Positions 16,902 through 24,078 are shown, numbered from the stretch's first letter. The stretch: 46,503 nucleotides of DNA from Bacteroidota bacterium (GCA_015222055.1 JADFUR010000112.1:1-46503), one strand, 5' to 3'. Notes: generated by a model not told the origin, from the sequence alone. Numbers and translations are program-made.

Positions 16902-16908
16902 AAGGAGG
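16902..16908 (+). promoter_or_regulatory. Strong Shine-Dalgarno AAGGAGG before the DUF5320 gene
   Basis: AAGGAGG, full complementarity to the 16S rRNA 3' end, five bases before the ATG at 16914. Bacteroidota genes rarely use such sites, and the neighbours in this window show little of the kind. It fixes the start codon and suggests either strong translation or acquisition from another phylum. Confidence 0.85.
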
Positions 16909-16913
16909 TTATC

Positions 16914-17255
16914 ATGCCAAGAGGTGATAGAACAGGACCTTTAGGAAATGGTCCTATGACAGGAAGACAAATGGGTTATTGCAATGGTAATGACCAAGTT
17001 GGAAACACTACAAGATTCGGCGGCTTTGGAAGAGGCTTTGGCTTTGGAAGAGGCTCCGGTTTTGGAAGAGGCTTTGGACGTGGTTCAGGCTATGGAAGAG
17101 GTGCTGGTTTTGCTAATGGAAACTATAATGATAATAGTGTTCCAGATGTATCTGAAAAGACAATGATTGAAAATGAGATTAATTCTATTAAAGATCAGAT
17201 GTTATTTTTAGAAAAAAGGCTTTCTGAAATTAGTAATAAAGATAAGGAAAGCTAG
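16914..17255 (+). CDS. DUF5320-family Gly-rich protein
   Basis: A 113-residue protein with the family's hallmark start MPRGDRTGPLGNGPMTGRQMGYC. A low-complexity Gly/Phe/Arg section (about residues 36-65, repeats of GFGRGxGFGRG) follows, then a C-terminal helix with coiled-coil character (IENEINSIKDQMLFLEKRLSEI, about 82-106). DUF5320 proteins are nearly always found beside NifX-like and MinD-ferredoxin ATPase genes in anaerobes, and their function is unknown. The start is fixed by a perfect AAGGAGG. A hairpin terminator follows directly, so this gene may make an abundant short transcript. A high-scoring alternative frame in the same stretch is an artefact of the repeats. Confidence 0.88.
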   Translation: MPRGDRTGPLGNGPMTGRQMGYCNGNDQVGNTTRFGGFGRGFGFGRGSGFGRGFGRGSGYGRGAGFANGNYNDNSVPDVSEKTMIENEINSIKDQMLFLEKRLSEISNKDKES

Positions 17256-17263
17256 ATTTATTT

Positions 17264-17291
17264 AAGTAGGACATTTTTTTATGTCCTACTT
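17264..17291 (+). terminator. Terminator after DUF5320 gene
   Basis: Perfect 11-bp inverted repeat AAGTAGGACAT (17264-17274) and ATGTCCTACTT (17281-17291), with a T-only loop. There is no long T run after the stem, so termination may be partial. Confidence 0.7.
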
Positions 17292-17321
17292 ATCATTATA
17301 CTTAAATAAGAAAACTATAAA

Positions 17322-17543
17322 ATGAAAAGTTTTAGAAATTCAGGAAATCCTGGAAGTGGAAGAGGGCAAGGTAGTGGAGGAGGTCGTGGTCGCAACAACG
17401 GCGGAGCTTTTGGCACAGGAGGCTTTTGTGTTTGCACTCAATGTGGAGAAAAAATTCCTCACCAACAAGGTGTTAAATGTACATCTGTGAAATGTCCTAA
17501 ATGTGGGCATGTTATGATAAGAGAAGAATTACTTAATAAGTAA
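17322..17543 (+). CDS. Gly/Arg-rich zinc-ribbon protein
   Basis: A 73-residue protein with a disordered GSGRGQGSGGGRGRNNGG-type N-terminal half and a C-terminal four-Cys ribbon (CTQCGEKIPHQQG...CTSVKCPKCGHVMIRE). The CxxC pairs (CTQC, CPKC) should bind zinc or iron. Small proteins of this form accompany the NifX/MinD cluster in many anaerobes, with no known function. The Gly-rich half resembles that of the upstream DUF5320 protein, hinting at a shared binding partner or origin (inference). Not a known enzyme. Confidence 0.82.
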   Translation: MKSFRNSGNPGSGRGQGSGGGRGRNNGGAFGTGGFCVCTQCGEKIPHQQGVKCTSVKCPKCGHVMIREELLNK

Positions 17544-17563
17544 GATTATAAATTATGTGATTT

Positions 17564-17653
17564 AATGTATCCTCACAAAAATGTTGATACTGCTATTATA
17601 GTATATGACTGCCATTAATTTTTTTGTATGCTATTTATTTGAGGGGATACATT
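17564..17653 (+). other. Long-range hairpin before the first nifX-like gene
   Basis: AATGTATCCTCA (17564-17575) pairs, with a two-base bulge, to TGAGGGGATACATT (17640-17653). An inner ATACT/AGTAT pair lies near 17585-17605. The 90-base structure fills most of the space between the zinc-ribbon gene and the nifX-like gene. It could be a repeat element, a processing site or an attenuator. No known riboswitch motif was recognised. Confidence 0.45.
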
Positions 17654-17680
17654 TTTATTTAATAATTAAAAATAATTAAT

Positions 17681-18016
17681 ATGAAATTTGCAATACCAAC
17701 AGTTAACGGGAAATTATGTGAACATTTCGGACATTGTGAAAAGTTTGCAATTATTGAAACAAACGAGAATGAAATTATTTCAGAGAATTTTATAGCACCA
17801 CCTTCTGATCATCAACCTGGAGTTTATCCTCAGTTTTTGGCTCAGCTTAAAGTTGATGTAATAATTTCGGGAGGTATGGGACAAAAAGCTATAGATGCTT
17901 TTAATGAAAATAATATTGAAGTTTTTGCAGGAGTTAATTCAGATTCCCCTGTTAAATTGGTTGTAAATTATTTAAACAATCAATTAGCTGGAGGAATGAA
18001 TTTATGCGATCATTAA
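17681..18016 (+). CDS. NifX/ORP-like iron-molybdenum cofactor-binding family protein
   Basis: A 111-residue single-domain protein of the dinitrogenase iron-molybdenum cofactor (NifX/NifB C-terminal/NafY) family, with an RNase-H-like fold. Family features are the start MKFAIPTVNGKLCEHFGHCEKFAI, the PPSDHQPGVYPQFL segment, and the strand VDVIISGGMGQKAIDAF. The HFGHC motif (Cys and His) is a plausible metal-cluster site. No nif structural genes are nearby, so a nitrogenase role is unlikely. By context with the MinD-type ATPases it resembles the orange-protein (ORP) subunits of Desulfovibrio, which carry a Mo-Cu-S cluster. It is followed 30 bases later by the first ATPase. Confidence 0.9.
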   Translation: MKFAIPTVNGKLCEHFGHCEKFAIIETNENEIISENFIAPPSDHQPGVYPQFLAQLKVDVIISGGMGQKAIDAFNENNIEVFAGVNSDSPVKLVVNYLNNQLAGGMNLCDH

Positions 18017-18046
18017 AATAAAAATTGTAATTTAAAATTAAAATAC

Positions 18047-18913
18047 GTGAAAATAGCAATTGCAAGTGGCAAAGGCGGTACAGGAAAGACAACTCTTTCA
18101 GTAAACCTGGCTGCTTTTATCTCAGAAAACGACAAAGTTGTTTTGTGTGATCTTGATGTTGAAGAACCAAATTCAGGATTATTTATTAAAGGCGAACTTA
18201 TTCATGAAGAAGAAAAATTTAAAATGGTTCCTAAATGGGTGCCCGATAAATGCACTTTATGTGGATTATGTCAAGAAGTATGTAATTTTAATGCGGTAAT
18301 AAAATTAGAAAAACAAATAATGGTTTTTCCTGACTTGTGCCACACTTGTTATGCATGTTCTGAATTATGTCCTGAAGAAGCATTACCAATGGTTCCTGTA
18401 AAAATGGGAGAGTTGAAGCATTTTCAATTAAATAACATCTCATTTATTGAGAGCCATCTCGACGTTGGTCGCGAACAAGCAGTTCCCCTAATTTCTCAAA
18501 CAATTGAATATGTTGAGGCAAATTTTGACAAGGATACAATTAAATTATACGATTCGCCTCCGGGAACATCCTGTCCAGTTATTGAAGCTACAAAGGAAGT
18601 CGATTTTGTAATTTTAATTACAGAGCCTACGCCTTTTGGATTTCATGACGTTAAGTTGGCAATTGAAACAGTGAAAAAAATGCACAAAAAATTTGGGGTG
18701 GTTATTAATCGTTATGGAATTGGTAACGATGATGTTTTGAAATATTGCAAAGATAATGATATTCCGCTATTGGCTAAAATTCCAAATGACCGTTTTATTG
18801 CCGAGTTGTATTCAAGCGGAGAATTAATTTATACCAAAGTTCCGGAAGTAAAAAAACAATTAAAAAATATTTACGATTATATTTTAAAACTAAAAGAAAA
18901 CAACAAGGTATGA
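18047..18913 (+). CDS. MinD-superfamily ATPase with inserted 2x[4Fe-4S] ferredoxin domain (1)
   Basis: A 288-residue P-loop ATPase of COG1149. A deviant Walker A SGKGGTGKTT (7-16) and CDLDVEEPN (Walker A' region) are followed by a ferredoxin insert with two clusters: Cys69/72/75/79 and Cys98/101/104/108. The switch region DSPPGTSCPV then follows and the C-terminal half continues the MinD fold (ILITEPTPFGFHDVKLA). The start is GTG at 18047, the only start that includes the whole Walker A strand. The stop overlaps the next gene's ATG by four bases (ATGA). The twin-ATPase arrangement with NifX-like proteins parallels the ORP complex genes. Expected role: ATP-dependent metallocluster assembly or a redox-coupled positioning complex (inference). 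Confidence 0.93.
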   Translation: MKIAIASGKGGTGKTTLSVNLAAFISENDKVVLCDLDVEEPNSGLFIKGELIHEEEKFKMVPKWVPDKCTLCGLCQEVCNFNAVIKLEKQIMVFPDLCHTCYACSELCPEEALPMVPVKMGELKHFQLNNISFIESHLDVGREQAVPLISQTIEYVEANFDKDTIKLYDSPPGTSCPVIEATKEVDFVILITEPTPFGFHDVKLAIETVKKMHKKFGVVINRYGIGNDDVLKYCKDNDIPLLAKIPNDRFIAELYSSGELIYTKVPEVKKQLKNIYDYILKLKENNKV

Positions 18914-19788
18914 AAGAGATTGTAGTTATTTCAGGTAAAGGAGGAACAGGAAAAACATCCATCACTGCATCTATTGCATATCTTGGAGGTAAAGATATTG
19001 TTGTAGCCGATTGTGATGTTGATGCTGCTGACATGCATCTTCTTATGCAACCGGATTTTGAAAAATCTGAAGATTTTTATAGTGGCGAAATTGCAGAAAT
19101 TAATCAAGATGAGTGTATTAAATGTGGTAAATGTAAAGATGTTTGTCGTTTTAATGCAATTCCTATTATTAATAAACAATATACAATTAATTCGTTGAAT
19201 TGTGAAGGTTGCGGTTATTGTGCAAGAATTTGTCCTGCAAATGCAATTACAATGATTGAACAGAATGTTGGGAAAGTACATATTTCTAATACTAAAGCTG
19301 GCAATATTATGGTTCATGCAGAATTAGGTATTGGTGCAGATAATTCAGGTAAACTTGTTGCTAAAGTGAAAAAAGAGGCAAAGTTATTAGCAGAAAAAAC
19401 GAATAAAGAATTTATTGTTATTGATGGTTCTCCAGGAGTTGGATGTCCTGTTGTTTCTTCCCTTTCAGGTGCAGATTTTGTGATTTTAGTTACTGAACCT
19501 ACGGTAGCAGGTTTGCATGATTTAGAGCGCGTTTATCAATTGGTGAAAAAATTTAATATAAAGGCAGGGTGCATAATTAACAAGGCTGACCTTAATGGTA
19601 ATGTGGCAAAGGAAATTGAAGAATTTCTTAAGAAAGAGAATGTAGCCAATATTGCAAATTTGCCTTATGATGAGACTTTTACAAAAGCAATGACTGTTGG
19701 ACAAACAATTGTTGAGTATGGAGAAAGTAATTTAAAGAATATTGTTATAGAAAGTTGGGATAAAATAAAAGAGTTAGTAACGAATTAA
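18910..19788 (+). CDS. MinD-superfamily ATPase with inserted 2x[4Fe-4S] ferredoxin domain (2)
   Basis: A 292-residue paralogue of the upstream protein. It has Walker A SGKGGTGKTS, ADCDVDAADMHLL, ferredoxin Cys residues at the same positions (69/72/75/79 and 98/101/104/108), DGSPGVGCPVVSSL, and LVTEPTVAGLHDLERV. The two ATPases are similar in length and layout but clearly diverged, as expected for a heterodimer. The overlap with the preceding gene implies translational coupling and fixed stoichiometry. Both keep intact nucleotide and cluster motifs. Confidence 0.93.
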   Translation: MKEIVVISGKGGTGKTSITASIAYLGGKDIVVADCDVDAADMHLLMQPDFEKSEDFYSGEIAEINQDECIKCGKCKDVCRFNAIPIINKQYTINSLNCEGCGYCARICPANAITMIEQNVGKVHISNTKAGNIMVHAELGIGADNSGKLVAKVKKEAKLLAEKTNKEFIVIDGSPGVGCPVVSSLSGADFVILVTEPTVAGLHDLERVYQLVKKFNIKAGCIINKADLNGNVAKEIEEFLKKENVANIANLPYDETFTKAMTVGQTIVEYGESNLKNIVIESWDKIKELVTN

Positions 19789-19796
19789 TAATTGAG

Positions 19797-20033
19797 TCCA
19801 CTCAGAAAAGTCGCTAAGCGGTTAATTTTATAAAAAGATTAAAAGCTAATAACTTGTACGTTAATTTATTAGAAATTCGCTAAACGACTATAAATTGATA
19901 AGTTTAGTTTTCAGAGTAGTCTCATAATTAAGAAGATTAATTGTAAATTTGTAAACTTACAGTTTTTTCGGATTTGTAATCCGTAAGGTAAATAAACAAA
20001 GCAAACAAAACTTACGGATTATAAATCCGTAAG
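19797..20033. repeat. Palindromic repeats between the ATPase and second nifX-like gene
   Basis: Two elements fill this 300-base gap. ACTCAGAAAA (about 19800) and TTTTCAGAGT (about 19908) form ends of an imperfect 120-base palindrome containing CGCTAAGCG and CGCTAAACG words. To its right, CGGATT/AATCCG (19969-19983) and CTTACGGATT/AATCCGTAAG (20011-20033) make two small hairpins. A solitary CTTACGGATT appears again at about 21125. They look like dispersed intergenic repeats and may also act as terminators or mRNA stabilisers. No gene is seen here. Confidence 0.6.
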
Positions 20034-20088
20034 AGCGTAAATACAAAGAGAAATAATTAAATATCAACATAATATAAAAAATAAAAAA

Positions 20089-20427
20089 ATGAAGATTGCA
20101 TTTACAACAAAAGGAACAGAATGGGATTCAATGATGGATCCACGTTTTGGAAGAACAGAATTTATTTTAATGTTTGATGAGGAAAAAGACGAATTAGTTA
20201 ATTTTGATAATAGATCTATTGAAGGCGAAGCTCATGGTGCAGGACCAAAAACAGCTCAGCAATTATTAGAGATGAAACCAGATGTTTTAATTACAGGAAA
20301 CGGACCTGGTGGAAATGCTTCTTCAGTTCTTGAACAATCAGGAACAAAAATTTTTGTTGGAGCTGGTCAAATGACTGCTAAAAAAGCTTATGATGCTTAT
20401 AAAAAGAATGAATTAAAGGCGTTTTAA
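20089..20427 (+). CDS. Second NifX/ORP-like family protein
   Basis: A 112-residue member of the same dinitrogenase-cofactor family as the 17681 gene but from a different branch. It has MKIAFTTKGTEWDSMMDPRFGRTEFILMFD, the GAGPKTAQQLLEMKPDVLITGNGPGGNASSVL stretch, and KIFVGAG. It has no cysteine at all, unlike its neighbour, so any cluster must be held by other residues or by partner contacts. It lies 300 bases after the second ATPase, past palindromic repeats. The pairing of one Cys/His-containing and one Cys-free NifX-like protein suggests different roles within one complex (inference). Confidence 0.9.
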   Translation: MKIAFTTKGTEWDSMMDPRFGRTEFILMFDEEKDELVNFDNRSIEGEAHGAGPKTAQQLLEMKPDVLITGNGPGGNASSVLEQSGTKIFVGAGQMTAKKAYDAYKKNELKAF

Positions 20428-20456
20428 ATAATATAGAAGAGAATATTGTTTCACAA

Positions 20457-20485
20457 TCATTGCGAGGATGTATGACGAAGCAATA
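20457..20485. repeat. Dispersed CATTGCGAGG repeat, copy 1
   Basis: TCATTGCGAGG ... GACGAAGCAAT, with ATTGC/GCAAT arms. One of three copies in the window (others at 21068 and 44613). Short hairpin repeats of this kind are common between genes in many bacteria. Confidence 0.85.
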
Positions 20486-20547
20486 CTTAAATTACAGACA
20501 CGCAAGGTTTTATTTATAATAATCCTTGCGGTTTTTCTATTATTAAA

Positions 20548-21042
20548 TTGACAAGTGATTTGAAAAATATTATTAAACCAATTGGAATAATTTATTCTCA
20601 GAATAAAACGCCTAAAGGCACCCCAATACAATCATCTACAGCAAAAAATATAAGTGGAGTAGTAGAGGTATATCCCGAATTTGTTGAAGGTTTAAAAGAT
20701 CTTGATGGATTCTCTCACATAATTTTGTTGTATTATTTTCATTTATGTAAAGAAACAAAATTAGTATTAAAACCGTTCTTAGATGATGAGTTTCATGGTG
20801 TTTTTGCAACTCGGGCTCCATGCAGACCTAACCCTATTGGACTTTCTTATGCTAAAATAGAGAAAATTCAAGGGAATAAAATTTTTGTAACAGGATTAGA
20901 TGTATTAGATGAAACACCACTTATTGACATTAAACCTTATATTCCTGAATTTGACTACAATGAAGTTGAGAAAATTGGTTGGGTGAAAAAAAATGTAAAT
21001 AAATTGCCTGAAGCTAAAGATGATGGCAGGTTCGCAAAATAG
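20548..21042 (+). CDS. trmO: tRNA (N6-threonylcarbamoyladenosine(37)-N6)-methyltransferase TrmO-like
   Basis: A 164-residue TsaA/YaeB/TrmO-family protein that methylates t6A37 in certain tRNAs using S-adenosylmethionine. Recognised from the start (KPIGIIYSQNKTPKGTPIQ), GLKDLDGFSHIILLYYFH, the signature ATRAPCRPNPIGLS and DVLDETPLIDIKPYIPEFD. It is short, with the catalytic beta-barrel domain only and no C-terminal extension, as in archaeal and many anaerobe versions. The start appears to be TTG at 20548; no in-frame ATG precedes the conserved region. TrmO-family genes recur next to NifX/MinD clusters in anaerobes, so this link may reflect more than chance, or the local protein may have another substrate (inference). 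Confidence 0.85.
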   Translation: MTSDLKNIIKPIGIIYSQNKTPKGTPIQSSTAKNISGVVEVYPEFVEGLKDLDGFSHIILLYYFHLCKETKLVLKPFLDDEFHGVFATRAPCRPNPIGLSYAKIEKIQGNKIFVTGLDVLDETPLIDIKPYIPEFDYNEVEKIGWVKKNVNKLPEAKDDGRFAK

Positions 21043-21067
21043 AATTTAAATAATTTATCTTTTCTCG

Positions 21068-21096
21068 TCATTGCGAGGAAGTATGACGAAGCAATC
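21068..21096. repeat. Dispersed CATTGCGAGG repeat, copy 2
   Basis: TCATTGCGAGG ... GACGAAGCAAT, differing at one internal base from the copy at 20457; arms ATTGC/GCAAT. Confidence 0.85.
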
Positions 21097-21177
21097 CTTT
21101 GATTTTCATATTGTAATTTTGATTCTTACGGATTTGTTTTAATTTTAATAATAAATGAATTATTACACATATATAAT

Positions 21178-22023
21178 ATGAAGACTTATTTAGAATGTTT
21201 GCCTTGTTTTATGCAACAGGCTCTTCGGGCAGGTAGAATTGCAACCAATGATGAAAAAAAGTTAAAAGACTTATTAAGTAGCGTTGGTGAAATGATTAAA
21301 GATATTCCTATGCAGAATACTCCACCTGAAACTGGAGATGCAATTTATAGAAAAGTAAGAGAGATTACAGGCGTAAATGACCCATATAAAGAAATTAAAA
21401 AACAAAATATTGCCGAGACTTTAGCTTTGTATCCTGAAATGAAAAATATTATTAACAGTTCGGAAGATAAAATTTTAACTGCTATTAGATTTGCAATTGC
21501 AGGGAATGTTATTGATTTTGGTGTTAACAAAGAGTTTGATATTCAACAAGAAGTAAAAAATAATTTAGAAAAAGAATTTGCAATTTTTGACTACCATAAA
21601 TTTTTACAACACCTTGAAAAGGCAAATTCAATTCTTTATATTGGAGATAATGCAGGAGAAACTGTTTTTGATAAAATTCTTATTGAAGAATTAGGCAAAC
21701 AAGTAACTTTTGTAGTGCGCGATATTCCTGTTATTAATGATGCAACAAAAGAAGATGCAATTGCTTCAGGTATTGATGAAGTGGCAGAAATTATTTCTTC
21801 AGGAACTTCAGCCCCGGGAACAATCTTAAATTTATGTAATGACGATTTTCTCGAGAGATTTAAAAATGCAGATTTGGTTATAAGTAAAGGTCAAGGAAAT
21901 TATGAAGGACTGTCTAATGAAGACCGACCCGTGTTTTTTCTGCTAAAGGCAAAATGCCCAATTATTGCAAATGATATAGGTGTAAAAGAAAACGATATTA
22001 TTTTAAAAGGAATTAACATTTAA
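21178..22023 (+). CDS. DUF89/ARMT1-like metal-dependent phosphatase family protein
   Basis: A 281-residue protein of the DUF89 family (COG1578, subfamily I), whose characterised eukaryotic members are metal-dependent metabolite damage-control phosphatases. Features are the N-terminal CLPCFMQQALRAGR (conserved CxxC), AGNVIDFG, the metal-site motif ILYIGDNAGETVFDK (Asp, Asn), VRDIPVINDAT, and the late SKGQGNYEGL motif. The CxxC-type N-terminus is typical of the prokaryotic subfamily found in anaerobes. It follows trmO with a 135-base spacer containing a repeat. Its natural substrate is unknown. Confidence 0.88.
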   Translation: MKTYLECLPCFMQQALRAGRIATNDEKKLKDLLSSVGEMIKDIPMQNTPPETGDAIYRKVREITGVNDPYKEIKKQNIAETLALYPEMKNIINSSEDKILTAIRFAIAGNVIDFGVNKEFDIQQEVKNNLEKEFAIFDYHKFLQHLEKANSILYIGDNAGETVFDKILIEELGKQVTFVVRDIPVINDATKEDAIASGIDEVAEIISSGTSAPGTILNLCNDDFLERFKNADLVISKGQGNYEGLSNEDRPVFFLLKAKCPIIANDIGVKENDIILKGINI

Positions 22024-22193
22024 TAAAAGTTGCGATTTTGAAATTTGCTTTTGTTCTTTCGTAATTTTAAATTAGAAAGCAATGTCACCAATACACTTTG
22101 CTAAGGAACAAGTTTAATGACAACTAATGACGTGAAACAAATGGCAATTAATGACAAATAATAATTAATTTAGAAATAAAATACATAATAATA

Positions 22194-22385
22194 ATGAATT
22201 GTAAGTGGTATAATGTTTGTCCGATGAAATATTTTTCAGAGCAAGGGAAGCTTGAGAAGAGGTGGATAGAAAATTATTGCAAAGGCAATTGGAAGGATTG
22301 TATCCGTTTTCAAAAAGAAGAAAAAGGTATTTATCACCCCGACAATATGCTCCCAAATGGCGAGATTGATAAAAAATTAAAATAA
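22194..22385 (+). CDS. Small conserved cysteine-containing protein
   Basis: A 63-residue protein (MNCKWYNVCPMKYF...IENYCKGNWKDCIRFQ...YHPDNMLPNGEID) with four Cys in a C-x5-C ... C-x5-C pattern that could hold a metal ion or Fe-S cluster. Short proteins with this layout are widespread in anaerobic bacteria and archaea and have no established function. It lies between the DUF89 and CGGC genes on the same strand. The frame is the whole conserved unit; the ATG is preceded by AT-rich leader only. Confidence 0.78.
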   Translation: MNCKWYNVCPMKYFSEQGKLEKRWIENYCKGNWKDCIRFQKEEKGIYHPDNMLPNGEIDKKLK

Positions 22386-22472
22386 TATGATTTTATAATA
22401 TATAATATAGATTATATTAAATAAATTTGTCGGTAATTATAAAATATAAATCTGATAAAAACATAAATTCCT

Positions 22473-22922
22473 ATGAAAAATAGTGTAAAAATTGGAATTA
22501 TTATTTGCGACAGGTATAATACTTGTGCCGGAGGAAAATGCTTTAGGTCAATAAAAAATCGTGAAGGAGCTTTCGATATTTATGGCGAAGATAAAGAATT
22601 GGAAATTGTTGGTTACACTACATGTGGTGGCTGTCCTGGAGGAAATATTGAATACGCTTGTGATGAAATGATAAAAAATGGAGTGCAGAATATTCACCTT
22701 GCAACAGGTCTTATTGTTGGATATCCTCCATGTCCTCACATTAATTATTTTAAAGATTTTATTGAAAAAAAATATGGACTTAAAGTGGTAATAGGAACAC
22801 ATCCAATACCTCAAAAATATTTAAATGTTCACACAAAGTTGGGAACATGGAATACTCCCGAATGGCAAGAAATTATTAAGCCAACAATATCAGACGAAAA
22901 AACACGTCTTTCTTACGACTAA
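22473..22922 (+). CDS. CGGC-domain protein
   Basis: A 149-residue protein of the CGGC-domain family (PF08821), predicted to bind metal through conserved Cys residues. Visible are IIICDRYNTCAGGKCFRSI (Cys-rich N-terminus), the family motif YTTCGGCPGGNIEY, and GYPPCPHI. The family occurs mostly in anaerobes and is uncharacterised. It is the last intact gene before a run of pseudogenes and fits the Fe-S/metal theme of the preceding cluster. No frameshift is seen. Confidence 0.9.
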   Translation: MKNSVKIGIIICDRYNTCAGGKCFRSIKNREGAFDIYGEDKELEIVGYTTCGGCPGGNIEYACDEMIKNGVQNIHLATGLIVGYPPCPHINYFKDFIEKKYGLKVVIGTHPIPQKYLNVHTKLGTWNTPEWQEIIKPTISDEKTRLSYD

Positions 22923-22940
22923 TTATTTAAAAAAAATATT

Positions 22941-23286
22941 GTGATTATAAACGATGACATTAAAGATTTTTTTGAAAAAGTACAGATAATGGCTTTTTCA
23001 ACTTCCGATAAAAACGGTATTCCTAACGTAGTGCCAATTGGATAAAAAAAAGATTATTAATAACGACTCCATATTGACTATTGATGCTTATCAAAACAAA
23101 ACAAAAGAAAATATTTTGCAAAACCCAAATGTGGCAATAGCAATGTGGAAAGATTTGAAGATGGGAAAGAATGGATTTTGCAATTTAAGCCAAACAAAAT
23201 AGTTAAAGGTGTCATTTTAATTAAGGTGAAGAGATATTTAGTGTAACACCAAATTATGAGAAAGCAGGGAAAAGAATTTAGAATCT
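22941..23286 (+). pseudogene. Decayed pyridoxamine-5'-phosphate-oxidase-family protein
   Basis: A GTG-started frame reads DDIKDFFEKVQIMAFSTSDKNGIPNVVPIG and then stops. After one base shift it continues with INNDSILTIDAYQNKTKENILQNPNVAIAMWKDL, and in a third frame with EWILQFKPNKIVKG and a short further segment. This order (N-terminal ATSDKDGxPNVVPxG, then NPNVAIAxW) matches flavin-binding split-barrel proteins of the pyridoxamine-phosphate-oxidase-like group. At least two frameshifts and a stop make it non-functional. Confidence 0.8.
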
Positions 23287-23395
23287 ATCTTGAATAAAGT
23301 TGATAAGAATTATTTCAATTTTAAATATTTGATTTTATATAGAAAATATTCAATAAGCAACCTACAACAATCAATAATCAAGTAAAAAGCAGAAA

Positions 23396-23721
23396 ATGAA
23401 AAAAATGATTTAGAAGATAGATTTATTGATTTTGCAATAAGAATAAGTAATGTAGTTGATGAAATTGACGATTCAAAATTAGGAACTAATATAGCAGGTC
23501 AAATAATTAGAAGCGGTAGTTCGCCGACATTAAATTATGGGGAAGATCAAGGTGCAGAATCGAGAGAAGATTTTATTCATAAAATGAAAATAATTTTAAA
23601 AGAGCTAAAAGAAAGCCGAATTTGCTTAAAAATTATAGAACGGAAACCATTAATTACAAACATAAAGAAATTAGCTCCAATTATGAAAGAAACAGAAAAG
23701 TTAATAGCTATATATTTATAA
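23396..23721 (+). pseudogene. Frameshifted four-helix-bundle (23S rRNA IVP-like) protein
   Basis: The sequence encodes NDLEDRFIDFAIRISNVVDE, then GTNIAGQIIRSGSSPTLNYG, then AESREDFIHKMKIILKELKE and ESRICLKIIE, the full S23/23S-rRNA-intervening-sequence four-helix-bundle fold (about 105 residues). The ATG at 23396 is out of frame because the following A tract has seven A; eight (or five) would restore MK(K)NDLEDRF. The remainder is intact, so the break is recent, a sequencing error, or suppressed by slippage on the A run. The protein is not inside a 23S rRNA gene here. Confidence 0.8.
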
Positions 23722-24078
23722 AAGTATTGAAACTGCAAAGGTTAATATGCAGAAAGAATGAAAATTGAATATTGTATGTTGAGTGTTGAATATTTTTTTT
23801 CTATTATGAGTTGTTATTTTATAAATTTACACTTAAAAACATGCATAAATTATTATAATTAATTTGTAATTATATATAACTTTACAAATTGCTGAATTAT
23901 CGGGATTTCGCTAAAGTTTAATTTTATAAATTTTTGACATTGCGAATTATAAATATTGAAAAAATACCTGTCAGGTTTGTTTTATAATAGTTACAGGTAT
24001 TTTTTATCTTTCTGTCAAACAATTAGAGAAATCTGTCAGGTGTTGGTAATATTAAACATTTAACTTTAAACTTATATT
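23722..24078. other. Intergenic region with terminator
   Basis: No gene is recognised in this 357-base stretch. It holds a hairpin terminator (23963-24007) and a short TTTCGCTAAAGTTTAATTTTATAA word near 23908, similar to one within the palindrome at about 19813. Confidence 0.55.
23963..24007 (+). terminator. Hairpin terminator
   Basis: AATACCTGT (23963-23971) and ACAGGTATT (23993-24001) form a perfect 9-bp stem followed by a T run. Confidence 0.8.

Noticed and set aside
16984-17166. Alternative plus frame inside the DUF5320 gene
   Set aside because: It arises from the GGN repeats in a second frame. The MPRGDRTGPLGNGPM frame has the ribosome site and the family match.
18795-19317. Minus-strand frames opposite the MinD-type ATPase genes
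   Set aside because: Cys- and Ile-rich composition is the complement of the ferredoxin and P-loop codons; shadows only.
19789-20088. CRISPR array at the repeated CTTACGGATT words
   Set aside because: Only a few short palindromic words with irregular spacing, no constant-length spacers and no cas genes.
17681-20427. Reading the NifX-like genes as part of a nitrogenase system
   Set aside because: No nifHDK, nifEN or nifB genes are seen in the window, and the family has many non-nitrogenase members beside MinD-type ATPases.
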